A stretch of DNA of 64,000 nt from contig NC_059500.1 in assembly GCF_018139145.2 (NCBI RefSeq), forward strand, positions 33,275,437-33,339,436. Reading direction: 5' to 3'. Of this stretch, positions 47,700 through 62,021 are shown in pieces. The notes under the pieces are model-generated. The model did not search any database. It was not told where the DNA came from and saw only the letters and a program-made list of their open reading frames with translations. The position numbers were made by a program, and so were the translations under genes. This DNA is from Gymnogyps californianus. Its lineage: Eukaryota > Chordata > Aves > Accipitriformes > Cathartidae. Position 1 is the first letter of the stretch. Each line of letters opens with the position of its first letter.

Positions 47700-50600
47700 C
47701 TGTAACAGTTCATAACGTCGCCAGTGGCATCCACAGAACTTATTTTATTCTGTTTCAGAGAGACCTGAGCTCAAAGGGAATCAGACCTTAAAGATTAATT
47801 TGATGGTTCAAACAGCCCAAACGACGAGGCTGCAAGGCTGTCCTCGTGTGAAGATACCATGATGACTTTGTCAATACTGAGAGCTTAAACAAGCCCTGTA
47901 TATTTACTAATTCCAGCCACAAACATGAACTGCTACAGCATTTTATCTCCAAACATTTTAGAGATAAATGTATTTGATGCTTCTCACGAATAGCCTACAG
48001 CAGATAAGCAAACAACTAACACTGACCTTGTGTCAGATTTACAATTTTATTTTATTTTTTAAGCCCTCAGAAAATCAATTACCTAAACCCTAAGCTAGTT
48101 AGGAGAAAACCAATCTTCCAGTCTTCAGCCCAGTGAGGCCTGTAAAGCATCTGGCTGAGGGGGACACAAGACTGCCCTTGAGTATGATGATGTGCCAGCC
48201 ACAGAACTAGCTCTTTCTGGTTTTGTCGCTCCAGTCTTGGCAAAAGTCAACTGCCAAAGTCCACCAATAAAATCTCCACCAGTCAATCAGAACTGCGACT
48301 GGAGTATTATGGAAGAGCAGGAACACGTAGCAATTACGCTGCAGTTTGCATTTTCAAAGGATTACGCAAACACTAATAAACAATGGGTCAGATCCCTGAT
48401 TTACATGATCAATATTACTCAACTTTAGCCAAGGGTCATTTTCTCTGACTAAGGAAATGAGGGGAAAAAAACTTCAAAAAGGCCTCAAAATGATGCCAAG
48501 GCAATGCCAAGGCAAGTTTTCATGTCGCTCTCACACTGATAGGAAGAACCACGTGGATAAGAAAGGACTGCGGACTATTGCAGCTTTGACTTCGCCTCAT
48601 GCTGCTGTCTCTCAAGATAAAGCACTGGTCAACTACAATGAGCACTGGGATATCAGAGCTCAGTTTTCATGACAAAAAAAGAGGAAGATCTATTGCACTT
48701 CACCTGCAATCCAAACATCTTGGATTATTTCCTCTTCCTTCGCATCACTGATGGTGGCTTAATGGAAGAATTAAGCATCAGTGAGGAACTCCAAGCTATG
48801 GGTAGGCACCACACACTGACCATCCCAAAGCAGCAGTCACCATTTTTGAGTGTGCAACTTTAAACCCTTATTAGGTGCTAACTCTCTGAATTGCACATCA
48901 ACGTGTAAGAATCCCTGGTTAGATGTCTACTAAAATAATGAAAAGGAGAGCTGAACAACTGCGTCCACCTCTGCAGCTGCATCATACGTCCTGACTGTCC
49001 TCAGACCTTATCCCCAGCTGCTGCTGTCCGCAGAAGTTTCTACCCCACTGCCCATGCAGATGTTTGGTTCCCCAGCACCAAGAGCATTAGCTGGTAGTAT
49101 TGCCCCTTCAGAGGGACTTAAGAGAGAAGTAAAAGGAACGATGAAGACAGTCCCAATGAATACTGGCAGTCACTATATGGTGCTACAACATGATCATTGG
49201 ATAAAAGTTAAAATGTAGGATGAAATCCCATTGCAGGGCTGGAATATGGTACACTTTTTTTCTACACTAGTTTTTTATAAAGTACCAAAACTAAAATGCT
49301 TGCGACTGCCTGGGCTGTAACAGCTTCACAACAGTATTTATTCATTTGTGTTTACTGTCACATCCTAACAAATATCAGTCAATAAAAGTTCTATGCCAGT
49401 TGCCTGTATCCTTTGGCTCACCTTCTGCAAAGCCTGCCTATTCATCATGACTGTCATCATTAAGTCAGAAAGAAGTCTCTTTTGCTTACTATTTCACTAT
49501 AGGTATTTCTATGTAGAGACCACATTTACAATTTTTATGTGTTAATTTTTTAATACATGCCCATTGGTCCTACAACAGCTGTTGCAAAGGTTGGGCAGAC
49601 TAATATAAATGTAACAGAATATGAAAAAAAGCATTGGTCAACTGTATCAAATGGAGCTCTTCTCCCAACTCCCAAAGGGGGATCTGCACATGGCCACTTC
49701 TAAGCTCATGAGCTTGAAAGCTGGGCCAAGTGACACCAGTGGCCATCTCCACTCCCATCTTCCACCACGAAGGAAAGCATGGCTTCTACTTTTTTTAACT
49801 GTTCCTTCTAAAAAGATACACAACATTTGAGCAGCAGTTTATCAAGGTCCTCTGGCAAGCTGCATGACCCACCGATGTATTTCATGGCTTTGACTATTTT
49901 TCCATATTCTAGCAATCCTCAATCTTGCAGGGATTGCCCCAGGGCATGACATGCCTCCACATCTCCCACAGAACAGCCAACATAAAAAAAATTTAAAAAT
50001 CAGTAAAATTGAATAGATGTAAAAGAGCCCATCAGAGTCAGTGTGCTCTATCCAAGCCACTGTGCTTCTCTACATGTAGCCATGATAGCTAGACAAGGAT
50101 ATTTGGTTCTCAAAACTCAGCAGTTTTGTTTGACAAATCAAACCAGACTTATTCAATCTTAAAAAGAAAAATAAATTTAAAAGAGGGGGGAAAAAAGATG
50201 CTCGCTCAACTTCCACAGCTTAGTCCAAATACATGAACACTGAAAAAATACGAAAGTGTTCACATGACTATCGTGAAAGTGGTTTGTGGGTTTGAGAGTC
50301 ATTCAGTCTGGAGCGGAAATAACTAGAGCAACTTTAAGTAGCTGGCAATTCCATGGGACAAGCAGTGAGTATTCATGGCAGGAGCTGTGGGAAATAGCAT
50401 GTTAACATACCATAGCTGGAAAGATCATTACATAAATCATTCAGTGCATTATTTTGAAAAACAAATATGATAGTGAAAAGTTATGGATGAGGATAATACA
50501 TAATTACAGGATAGTATCACAGGTTATTTCTCTTGTGCACAAGTGGTTGAGTTTCTGACTTTGTTAGGAATGTTGATAGGTAAGATAAAACTTAGTAAAG

Positions 50601-53600
50601 ATCTGTAAGAATCAAAGAAAAAGGATCCAAGATCTGACTTCAGCATTTAGAGATTTTTTTTTTACAAAGCGTTAGACTAAATATTTTGTCTTTGCTTTGG
50701 TAATGCCAGCAATGATTAATCACCACTGAATACTGTTGAATAATTAAAACCAGATGATATTTCTGTTCTCTTTTAATAACATTATTTTCTCTCCCTCTTT
50801 TTTTTTTCTTTAAAACAAATGCCTACCAGTCAGTTAATTAACATTCATTTTTCCAGGATCCGTTCAGAACAGGAATACACTAACTCTTCAGGTGAAAGTA
50901 ATTTCTAGACTACATTATCCTAAGTTATTTTCTATTATTTTGTCCTTGGCAAAGCAATGTTGCAAAGACAACCAACAACTTAGAACAGGACATGTTAACA
51001 AGACTGTTCATTTCCTGAGTTCTGCTAACAAAAAACCCTCACCACTCTATTAAATAAAAATGAATGGCAACTATTACCAATTTTATTACTCTTCCACAAA
51101 GAACAGACAATACTGATAACCAAATCTTCAGTTCAGTGAGCTGTTAATTACTCCAAAGAATAAATCCCAGATCCATGAAACCACTTATTCTCTATACTGT
51201 GTTTTTTCTAATGATGTTGCTGTGAAAAGAACTTTATTTTGAGTAAGCCTGAGAGGGCATCTTGGACATTTGTGAAGGGGCTTTTTTGCCACGTAACCAT
51301 GGAGAAGCATTTACAGAGGAAAAGGTTGGGCCCCTCCTATAAAACTTAACGTTTGGGCATAAACTGACACAGTCTTTCACTCATTTCATGGGTGAGTCTG
51401 GGGATCAGCACACTTTGTCCAAGCTGCACGTCTGCATTATCCCACTGCTTACAGGGCTGCTGTGTGCAATGACCTGCAGACAGGACCCCACTATAGCCAG
51501 GAGGATTTTCACACAGACCCCCTGCACCTGTTTTTACAACACAGTAACATTTGCTTCCTTACATTCTAATTGGTAGAAATTAACATTGTATTTCAATTAA
51601 AAGAGTAATAGAGGAAGAAAGGCAGTTTTCGCAAGCCAAATTGAGTTTTATGCTTCATTTTCAGTACTTTTTAAAGGCACTTAGTAAGGAAAAATGTGAC
51701 ACAAAACTAGGACTTTTGGTCACATTAAAGCGATGCCTATATTAATGCAATTTTTTTAGAAGGCAGGCTTTCCTGGAAAACTCAGGATAATCCAGAGAGC
51801 TGGAGATGCGACTGTTGCATCATGTTACTAATTCACTTCAATTTTAGAAAACCTTCCTGGAATCTCTGTATGCTAGGTTTTATGAAAGCATAAAGCATTT
51901 CATGTTTGCATACCTCTATGCATGCTTAAAAAGCAGACAAACCAGTAATTTAACTTGGACTATAACTTACCACATACAGCTTTTGCTTTAATATCTGATG
52001 AGGTATAAGCTTTATTTCACCACTGGTAAGTGTTGTAGCTTAGTGCTTAACTTATTAAGAAGAATAATATATTTTCAGAGATAAATTTACTTCCATTTTG
52101 GGAGGCTTTCAATACTCTGTATGAGAAGTTTTGTGTTTGTTAGAGTTTGTGGGAAGTAACTTGAGCTTTGGCCGTGTGCAGAGGCTGGGTGTTGTGCAAA
52201 TTTTTTATCTATTTCATCTTAAATGCTTGGTATGGTTTTTTGGGGGGCTAGTCTTAATACTATATCTACCAGTATTTTATTCTTAAACCTGTGTCTGGTG
52301 TAATCCAATGTTTCTGTCCTTCTGCCAAGCACAGATTTTTAATGTCTTTATTTTATTCTCTTTAAAAAAAGAGATCTATGTATTCTCAGGAACAGTATTT
52401 GACCTGATTGCATATGTAAGTATTTACTTATTTTCCACAAGGGCTGAAGTTAACCAAAAGAATGCTATTTTTAATTTCAGACTTTAAATTTTTAAATAAT
52501 CGCATCCCTAGGCTCCATACAGTAAAATGGGATACAGAACAACAGACATGTTTCCTTCTAAAGTTTATTGCAACCAAATGGGGCCCAGCAGCTTGGTCCT
52601 GTGACATGCTGTTGGACTGGCCCAAGAACAGCATCAGCCACATAACACCTGAAAACAATGACAGCTTTTTTTAAAGCTCCAGACTGGGAAAAACCCAGAT
52701 TTTTGTAAAGTGTGTGACAGGAACAAAGCACAGCAGCCGACAGTGAGGCATGCTCAGCAAGAGAGAGTTTAGTCAGGCGCAAATCAAATAAAGTAACATA
52801 AACAGAAGAAACAAACAAAGAAAAACATCCTTTCCTGGTGACCTTCTCAGCATACAAAGTCTAGATATTTCACCAGGAGCATTCCATCTACTTCCAGCAA
52901 CTCTCAGGGCTGTTTTTTCCTGTAGGGATGTGGTCTGAGCACCACAGCAGGAAGCTGTTGGCCATTTGCTTTCCTAATTTAAGAGGCACCAATATTGAGC
53001 CCTGGTATTACTCTTCAGCACATCTACCATCATGAGCATTTGAAATGATAAGTCTCCTAGCAAACACAGTTGCTGTCACTAAGGCCCATAATTAAGGTGA
53101 TGGATTTGGCACTGCCCCTACTCTGGACCAGGTGTGAGGGACCCAGTGAGACATTCAGGTATCTTTGGTGCACCACACATTAACATGTACCTTAAACATT
53201 CTCCAAAAGGAACAACAAAAAAAAAAAAGTTTCACCTTCACTGCACTAATTCAGCTTCCACGTGCTCACATGGCTCTGCCCCATAGGACATAAAGCTGTA
53301 TCCAGATTGCAGGTGGTCAGCTCCCCACCCATCCTGTAGATCCAGCCACTGAGGTGGTATCTAATTTTCACTGCCTTTTTCTGTGTGACATCTCTTTTTC
53401 CTAAAACTCTCACTGAGGCCTCATCATCTTACATCATTAACTTCCCTTCTCTTGGAATAGGTAGAAAGTACCAGCTCTGATCCATCACCTACAGCTGACC
53501 TCAGAATCTACTGACTTTAAGAAGAGGTTTGCCACAGACTTTAACAGGGCCAAGATTTTCTTGATGTTAAGCGAGGCCCCATTGCATTGGCCATCATCAT

Positions 53601-55394
53601 CTTACCGCTTCCTAATAGGGCCATCTCTGTAGGCTCTTGGCAAGATCATATATTCTGCATGCTTGCAGAATAGGCTTGGAAATCCAGTTTACAAAATTGC
53701 TAATCAGAAATGCTAATAATCCTAACAAATGGAATTTACACCAGTTAAACTTAGTTCCTTTGTGCCAGCTGACAACATTAATATCAAGCTACTTCTTTCT
53801 CATTCTTCACTTGTTATTCAGCTATTTTGTGTCAAATATTTGGTGGCTAATTTTATTTTCCCTATCTCAAACCTTAGAAATTCCAAGTCAGCCAGAAATG
53901 GCCCATGCCAGTCTTGAGGCAGATTGAGCAGGCTTTTTTAACAGTTCAGGTGAGATTACAGAATGCCAAAATTAAAGTTATGCTGTACCTACACTACAGA
54001 TTAGTTGCCACAGCTCTACAGCAGGACAGAGATTTGCAGCAACGAAAATTTAGCTAACCCTGCAATCAATCATACAAAATATTAGTTAAATTCAGCTTTC
54101 TGCTCTTTTTTTGCTCAGTGATTGTTTCAGTGGCATTTGCATTCAAGGACAGGTGCTTTAGAGACAGTGGAAGTGCAGGCTGCAAATGCATCTGATTAGC
54201 AAAGTAATCAAGAAACACCTGGAAAGCCAAGAATGTAAATGCTATTTGCAAGCAACCTGCCAGACAGGAAGTCAGCACCTACTACATTGGTATTTCTATA
54301 CTTGATAATGAAAAGGAACTTACCATTGCTTCAACTGTACATCCACACAAATGCAGAACTGCAAGTGTTCCCAAAATGCTGGCACTAATTAATCATAAAT
54401 GCTTCTAAGACTGATAAAGCTGAAACTGATTACTTAGAAAGTATGTCTGTGACATCGTCCTAGCTGTGGAATTAATAAGTATCCAGGCCACCCATTTCAA
54501 GGTTAGGCACTTAAAACCATAGACAGAGATCAATGCAAGTGAACCAAGTGCTGTTACTCAGCATTTCTGGCAGTACTCCACCTCAGAGAGGACAGTGCAA
54601 CTGCTTTCTAAAAGGTCTTAAAAAACAAAAGCATCGTGCATCTCTGTGAGCTTAAAATGAGAGCATCTGCTTTGTGTGTCCAGTCGTCTTCATCTTCTCA
54701 GCAGACATTGTCTCTGCTTGGGACAGAACAAGTACAAACAGCTCTTGCTGGAGTCAGAGCAGCCTGCACAGGGGCACAATGCCCCATGAAGAGAGATGGC
54801 AAAGGTCTGGTTACCCTTTGAGGAACCTCAAAGTGTGTTTGGTTAGATGTTGTCAAGAAACAAAATTGCTGAGGAAAAGATGGCTTGTATTATTGCACTA
54901 GTGGGTGAAGAACTTCCCTGCAGTGAGACTTGTTTCTGACCCTGGTTTTGCTTGGGGTGGGTTAAGTCTTTGCAGGGAGGAAAGAAAGCTTACTGCAGAA
55001 AATGCCAAGATGTGGAGGGAAAAACAATGTTTACAGAGGGACGCCTGCAGTTAGGAGCTCTTCAGCAGTTCAGACAAGGACATAGCAAGACATATCAACT
55101 CCTAGCTAGAGAAAATACTCAAACTCAAAATGAGAGGCATTTTAAAAAGGAAGGACTACCAGTGGATTATTATCAAGCAGTTTTATTTGCCTCCATCACT
55201 TTGAGGACTGGATCTCTCGGATCCAAAAGAGAAATCTGCTTTAGTGTAATGTCTTGACATTCACTTACATAGTTGGGGAAAAATAGGTTCTTCCACTGGC
55301 TAAGGCTTTATGGCATGAACTTCTGTAGGTACTTAAAAGAAAACAAATTTCTATTCTCAGAGGACCAATTCCTCACCCTTTGCTCTGTAATACT

Positions 55395-55438
55395 GGAAGG
55401 AAGGAAAAGGAAAGGAAGGAAATGAAAGGAAGAAAAGT
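55395..55438 (+). repeat. GGAA-rich purine tract
   Basis: GGAAGGAAGG, AAAGGAAAGG and similar words form a 44-nt all-purine stretch apart from a single T. GGAA words are also ETS-type binding cores, but the simplest reading is a microsatellite. Confidence 0.75.
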
Positions 55439-57879
55439 CTGGCATTAACCACAAGGAAAAAACCCTGAAACATCACAGTCCTGCAGCCATTTTACAAAGT
55501 AACAGGTTGATAAGAGGCCTCTGACTGAATGCATGAAGGAAATGGATCATGATGTCAGTGATACAGGGCACAAGATTTCAAGGCCTTGGGAATGAATGTT
55601 TTGTTATAACTTAACGTGTCATTAGACCCGCAGATGGAAGAACAGACTTCCGTGTGATGCATTACCCTAGCATGCTCAGAGTGACTATTTAAACATGAAG
55701 CCTTGGAGACAGATTTTTTTGATCAGCTGGCTACTTCTTCTATTAAAGTTTTAATACAAGAAAAGCTCACATACAGTTTCATGATACCTGGTTTTGTTTA
55801 GAAATTATAATATAGTTCCAGAATAGCACTGGAAACTATGAAGAGCATCGCTGCTTGACCACAGCTTGTTTAAAAGGACAGAGGGGACTTAAACTTATCA
55901 GTATCTCTCTTTCTGTATGCATTGCTTTACTAGAACATCCCAAGTGAATTCTGCAGAAGCAGAAGTGCATTCGGTTGTGTGATGTAAAAGAAAGCACCAA
56001 GTACTCGTAACCCATTTGCTTATTCCCATCCTTGATAAACGGCTTCTCTGAACTCATGGTAGTAAAATCAAAAGATTATTTGTTTAGCACTTCCCACAAA
56101 CCTGCAGAGAGATCTTGTTGGCTAAACATAGTCAGGTTACTTGAGAAATCCCTGTGGACAAGGGCTACCTTCTGGCGGCTGCTTCTTCCACTAAGTGAAT
56201 TCCAAGGACTCACACAAAGCTTTAAGTGGTTCAGTATTATAGTGTGTATTTATTTAACAAAAACGAGTACAATGTATCCAGAAGACTTTTCTGACAATCC
56301 CAAAAAAACTCAGAAGCAGTGAGTTTGTATCTGTGTACAAGTACACAGCCATACACCCACACTAACATTGCACAAAATGCTCCTTCACTCAGTTTTGTGT
56401 CACTTTGCACTCCCAAAATACTGTTTTCTCAAGATTACAGGGCCAAATAAAGAGTTGTTATTTATGTTGTGAACACATAGGTTAACTACTCACCGTACAA
56501 AATTGAAACCCATCCTCTTCTACCTAGAGGTATCATTTTCTACTGGAAGAGGATCTAATACTCTCATCTGTTTGATAGTTGGGGCATGTGTCTTCTTCAG
56601 TCCTTTCACATGAGCTTCAGGAACATAGCTCCAAGGGGGAGCTCTTTATAATTCTGAGCAGATGAGGTGGTTACCAAATACCAGGCGACAAAGGACACCT
56701 CAAAACTGAAAAAGCATCTTGAGAAGTTTAGTTTAAGTTTTTCATTAACGTCTACAGGAAAAGTGTTTCCTGCCCATATTAAACAGAATCAAGAGGCGAG
56801 CATGTACAACTCCATGGAGACTCTGAACTTAAAAAAGTCAGCATGCCAAGTTTGTTTCCCTAACCACCCTCCCAAGTTTTGAGCACTTAAGAAATGTACT
56901 TTTGCAATTACACATATTGCATGAGCAGACACAGCATAATGGAGCCTTTACTCTAACAAAACGCAGACAATAATTAGATGATACACAGGTAGTCAAATTT
57001 ACATAGCCTTATACATGACTATTATTTCTCTGTCTGGTCTTCAGCTTTGAACTTTCAAATGCTGCAGCTATCAGTAATTGTGATTTCTGTCTTTTAAAGC
57101 TACTACATTTACTTTCACAGAATCTTGACATAATTAGCATGAAAGCTTCGCAAGGAGATTTCAAAGCTTAGCATGCCTAAAAAAAAAAGCACTTTTCACT
57201 CCCAGAAACAGCTTCCTGTTCTCTCCCAGATATCTTGGTAGGCTGCATATAACCCATTTTCTTTCATATAGCGAAGGTTTAAAAGAACAAATACAAATCC
57301 TGTGTACAAATCCTTTGCTCTCCAAACCACAGCCACATACTTCAATATCTGAAAAGCAATGTAGGCAAAGCAAAATCAGGAAGCAGGCATCACCCTGGAT
57401 TTATTTTCCTTCCTTTCCTCTAAACCCAAAATGACAATTCCTGTGCTATAGCTCCCTGTGTACCTTTGAATGCTAGCAGTTCAAAAACAAACATATGCTT
57501 CCCTGGTAACTTTATTCTTTTTTTTTTTAACTTTCTCCACCCTGCTTTATAAATTAAGTACCTTAAAAACTTGGGAAAATGTACCTGTGAATCCTCTGCA
57601 ATGACTAATTGTGTATACAAACTGTACAGCATGCAAAATTATTCCCATAGAGGTATTCAAATGGAGAAAAATTAATTCATTGTAAATTGCATCCCTCTTC
57701 CGCATAACTCGGGATTTTCAAACAGCTTACTACTATATAACTTTTTCTACCACTTTTAGCTCACAGATGCCTTAACTAACAGCTCAATGGTTATAAGGTG
57801 ACCCAGAAACAATGGAGTATGCTCTTCCAGCTGGGAGTACTTTTATGCTCTTTTTGGATCCCTAGCTTGTGTTAGTATT

Positions 57880-57915
57880 AAAAAAAAATTAAAAACAAAA
57901 CAAAACAAAACAAAG
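57880..57915 (+). repeat. A-rich run with CAAAA repeats
   Basis: Eight A, TT, then four AAAAC-type units. It is a simple repeat; no mobile element is recognised to its left that it might tail. Confidence 0.8.
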
Positions 57916-60098
57916 ATCTCTGTGCTGCACCCACATATATGGTAAAGGGAGCAGAAGTTAGCTGCGATTTTGTTCTATGTCATTAAACACTTCAAAATTT
58001 TGTTATCTTTTTCCATCTTTATAGACTTCTCATCCTTTTAGTAGAGCCACAATCATCTGATCATTTACAGCTGCCTTCCACGATATTCTTAAGGTCCTCA
58101 CTTGTGCATGCAAAGCCCTATCTCCTTGTTAGTCATTAATGCTGCAATTTTTCTTTCAGCTGAAAGGATTAGATGTGTGACTCCATTAAGAAAACTGCAT
58201 GGCCAGAAAGAGTGCTATAAAAAGGCAAAAGACAAATGTAGCATTCTCTGTCCTAGAGAGTAACTGCATCTCTTACAGCATTGTCTAAAAAGCTTGGTTA
58301 TTTTCCTTCCTACCAAGAAAGAAAAAATGAAAAAAGATCTCGTCTTCACCACTAGATATTTTGCACAGTCATACCATACCTGAAGTATTACACCAGAGCT
58401 GTTGATGTCATACCGTCCCAACAGAACAAGCCATGTTAGCCAGTCTGAACAGCAGATTAAAACCAGTGCTCCCAGCCTTTTCACAATTCACCCTCAAAGC
58501 CTCACAGCACATTTTGGAGCCTATTGTTACAGCCTGCTGTGCATCCAGTAGCAATCAAGGTGATCTATTGTGCTAAGGACTGTGCATATCACACAGATGA
58601 CTGCACGATAGCTCCAAGTTACAAAATTAAAAGAAATTTAAAGTTAACACCTTTTTTTTGAAAAAGGCTGCAAAACCTTTTAACTGAGGCCATAGAAGAT
58701 GCATTCCAGCACACGGAGAGACTCCCCTGCTGTACAGAGCTCACCTACTGTACATGCTTGTCAGCATAACTTTCAGTAGCAGAAAATTATTCAACGTGTT
58801 AGGACTTAATTTACTGTCTCATCTTCTACGTTCCATATAACCTAGCCACCGAGCCAGCATACGTGGCAGTAACTTACATAGAGCATGACTTAGAGGCCAA
58901 GCTCAGAATTGTATTTTCCAGCAACTGAATGAATCTGTGCTGAGTCTCATGCACTGTGACCACATCCCAAAAGCACTGGAAATACACATACCTTCAGTCG
59001 TTAAAAGCCTGATTTTAAATGTTTTTCTATATTTAAACACACAGGAGGTGTTGCATGGTGGTGGGAATGATGGGAATTTAACCAGAAGAACTCAATTTGC
59101 CAGGTCACTTAACAACAAACAGACAAGGCAGTCACTTGTTATTACTGATGGCAGAAGACTTTTTCATAAGAATAGGTTGTTAACTTTCATGTTATTTTTA
59201 ATTTGTAATTTAGACAGCAATTTTCACTTGCCATAAACTACCTTGAGGACTACAGCAGGTATAGCACTCTTAATCATCTGCTATCCTCCAATGTTAAGCA
59301 GTGCAAAAGCTACTGAACAGCAAATAGCAAAGGTTTACTCTGAGGTGGCTATTTATTTAAAAAAAAGAAGTAGTTCAGATGAAAAGTTGCTATGCATACT
59401 TACGAGAAGACTATACTGTAAAACAAGCCATAATCCTCATCAGTGTCATTCTTTGCCTTTCACTTCGTTGAAAGAAGGGGAGAAAAATCCCAGATACAAG
59501 GTAAAAAAAATTGTTCTTTTAAAGCGTACTAAGCATGCGCGGCACTATCTCCCCTGGTTTTGATAGGCCAGCACCTGGTAAATGTTAGCACCTAATTCAA
59601 ATGGACAGTGAAACACAGTTGCTCTGTGCAACATCCCTACCCAGCAGATGAGCAAAAATGAAGTGATGAAGTTTCATTGCTTGTGGAGAGGAGCACTGCC
59701 ACACCTGAACTTTCCCCTACAGCACACAGAAAGGGGAAGGTACTTAAAAACAACCCAAAGTACTATCAACAACACAATACTCAGGACTAGCGGGCACTAG
59801 GACTAATGAACAGGAAGACTAGGACTAGTGAGTGACTTGGGGACTCATGACCCCAGTTCCTGTGCACCTGGAAATAAAGCTCACGAAGCAGCTAGAATCA
59901 TCTCTGCTGCCATTCCTATCGACATCTTCCTTGCTCTTCATTTAATGGTCAAAAATCCTTAAAAGAATTCCAAGTTTAAAGGCTTCTTTGTAACTTGTTG
60001 AACAACAGAGTGTAAATCACTTCCTTCTTTAAATCAGAAAGAGATAAGTAATTTAACTCTATCACCCTGGCGCTTCTCACTCCTCTTCCTGGCTTTAC

Positions 60099-60122
60099 TT
60101 TTTTTTGGGGGGGGGGGGGGGG
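60099..60122 (+). repeat. T8G16 homopolymer junction
   Basis: Eight T are followed by sixteen G, then TGG. Such a long G run is rare and is also a common place for assembly or read-length error. Confidence 0.85.
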
Positions 60123-60700
60123 TGGCTTTTCCCCAGTTGTATTCAGTGTGTTTCATCTTTTCCTTTTAGATACACACAACTTTTGTACCCTCTCTTTTCC
60201 CTGTTCACTCCTGCATCTCAAGCTTCAACTTTGTCTCCATGTGCTTTAATTCTCTTTTGCAGGGTATCTTCTTTTCCCCTCTTACCTTCAACCAGCTGTT
60301 CTCTCCTCCCATTTCCCCTAAATGCCGTACACAGAAGAGCTACAAATGGTGGCATCTAAGAACCAGGGAGCTCAATCAACTCACCTAATGAGAAAACAGA
60401 GGTTTGCAAATGTTTGTAAAGCTAAGTCTCTCTCCCACCATCTAGTTCTAGGAAAAGAGCAAGATACTAGGTTTTCAGTTCACATTGTATCCATGGATTT
60501 TATGCTGTAGAAATCTCTTTCCTATAAGCCTCCAGCTAGGAAGGAAAATGTCCTAGGAAAAATGAAACCTCTGACGTTGTGACTACCACAACACAGACAA
60601 TTTCTTTCTTTCTCCCCCCATCCCCTTCCATCACAAAATCTTCTGGTCACCACAGGAGGGGGAGGACAGGTCTCCACCGTGCTGCCTTTTCCCAGGCTAG

Positions 60701-60731
60701 TTTTAATCATTCTCCCTGTGAATGATTAAAA
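60701..60731. repeat. Perfect 12-bp inverted repeat, 7-nt loop
   Basis: TTTTAATCATTC at 60701-60712 and GAATGATTAAAA at 60720-60731 are exact reverse complements around TCCCTGT. No gene context explains it. Confidence 0.85.
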
Positions 60732-61983
60732 ACAACCAGAAACTTGCAGCTTCTGCATTTTCTGCTGATCTTATTTCACCTTAATGTTAGCTCCACACTG
60801 GTCCTGTTAGAGGAGGACACAATTAGCTGGAGGGACAGGCAGGGGAACGACTGGCCTCTTGTCAGGCTTGCTGCTGCCATCACGTTTTTAATATGCAACT
60901 CCTGTAAATCTTCATTGTTGCTTAGTTAATATCTTACAGAGATGTTGGGAAGGAACGAGCTGGGCTTGGAAAGGCGTAACTGCCTGACCTCATCACACAA
61001 GAAAGACAGTCTCTGCAAATACAGAAAGCATTCTCACAAATCTTTCTATGTTAAAAAGTTATCCTCTTTTTCAAAAGCTACATGTGGAAGTCAGAAGACT
61101 TTTAACACAACTTAAAGATTCTGCCCCTTGTTACAGTAATGACAAATGTTAATGCTTCCAGGGAAAACAGACTTAAGGCAAGACTGAAATTACCCAGACT
61201 TAGGGCTGACACGCAAGGCTGCCAGTATGGATTTCAGCCCATTAAAAAGATGCACAAATGACAGGAAAATGTGTTGATGAACTCAGTCTCTCTTTTCACA
61301 GAGAAAGACCCAGCTTTATCACCATGAAAGTATTTATCTCTGCTTTTAGAAATATTAGACATTTGATTTCTCTGTTTCTGAATCAGGAAACCTCAGCAAG
61401 CTAAAAAAACCTCCTTTGACTGTAACATTTTAAAGATGAAACCCAAACAAATAAGAGGTGAAGGATTTTAAACACTGGGTTTGGACTTCTTAAATCTAAA
61501 TAGCTGCTAATAAAAAATAAAGGGCACAGAGAGCTCTATGAAAGACATTCTTCCCTGTTCTTGCAAGCAGAGGGTGACCAAACTCTTACTCCAATTTATG
61601 AATATTTCAGTGAACCCCCAGTGAGAATAAAAAATACAAGAGACTGAAAAGAAATACCACATCTACACCCCAGATGCTTAATAAAAATATTTTCAGGCAT
61701 AGAAGGTGAGGAGACACAAAATGCATCCTTTTTTCTCCCTTAAGCACTGTGTCTGCATGTAGAGAGAATTCCACTTCTTTTTGGTAGCGTGTACTAAAAA
61801 TCTGCTGCTATTTCCTGCCAAGCTACTCCCCTCCCTCCACCCTCCTCTTCCTCCCAAAAAAAGCTGAATGAGGACCAGGACTTTATGGGAAATCAAGAAT
61901 ATTCCCATTTCTGTTGCACAGTTCTGTTTTTTCAATACACTAAGACATCCTGTAAATCAGCCTAAAGTATTTTAATGTACGAT

Positions 61984-62021
61984 TTAAATATATATGTGTG
62001 TGTGTATATATATATACACAC
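61984..62021. repeat. TA/TG microsatellite with 22-bp palindrome
   Basis: Alternating purine-pyrimidine sequence (TATATATG, TGTGTGTG, TATATATA, CACAC). The part from 62000 to 62021 is a perfect palindrome centred on a TA run. Confidence 0.85.
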
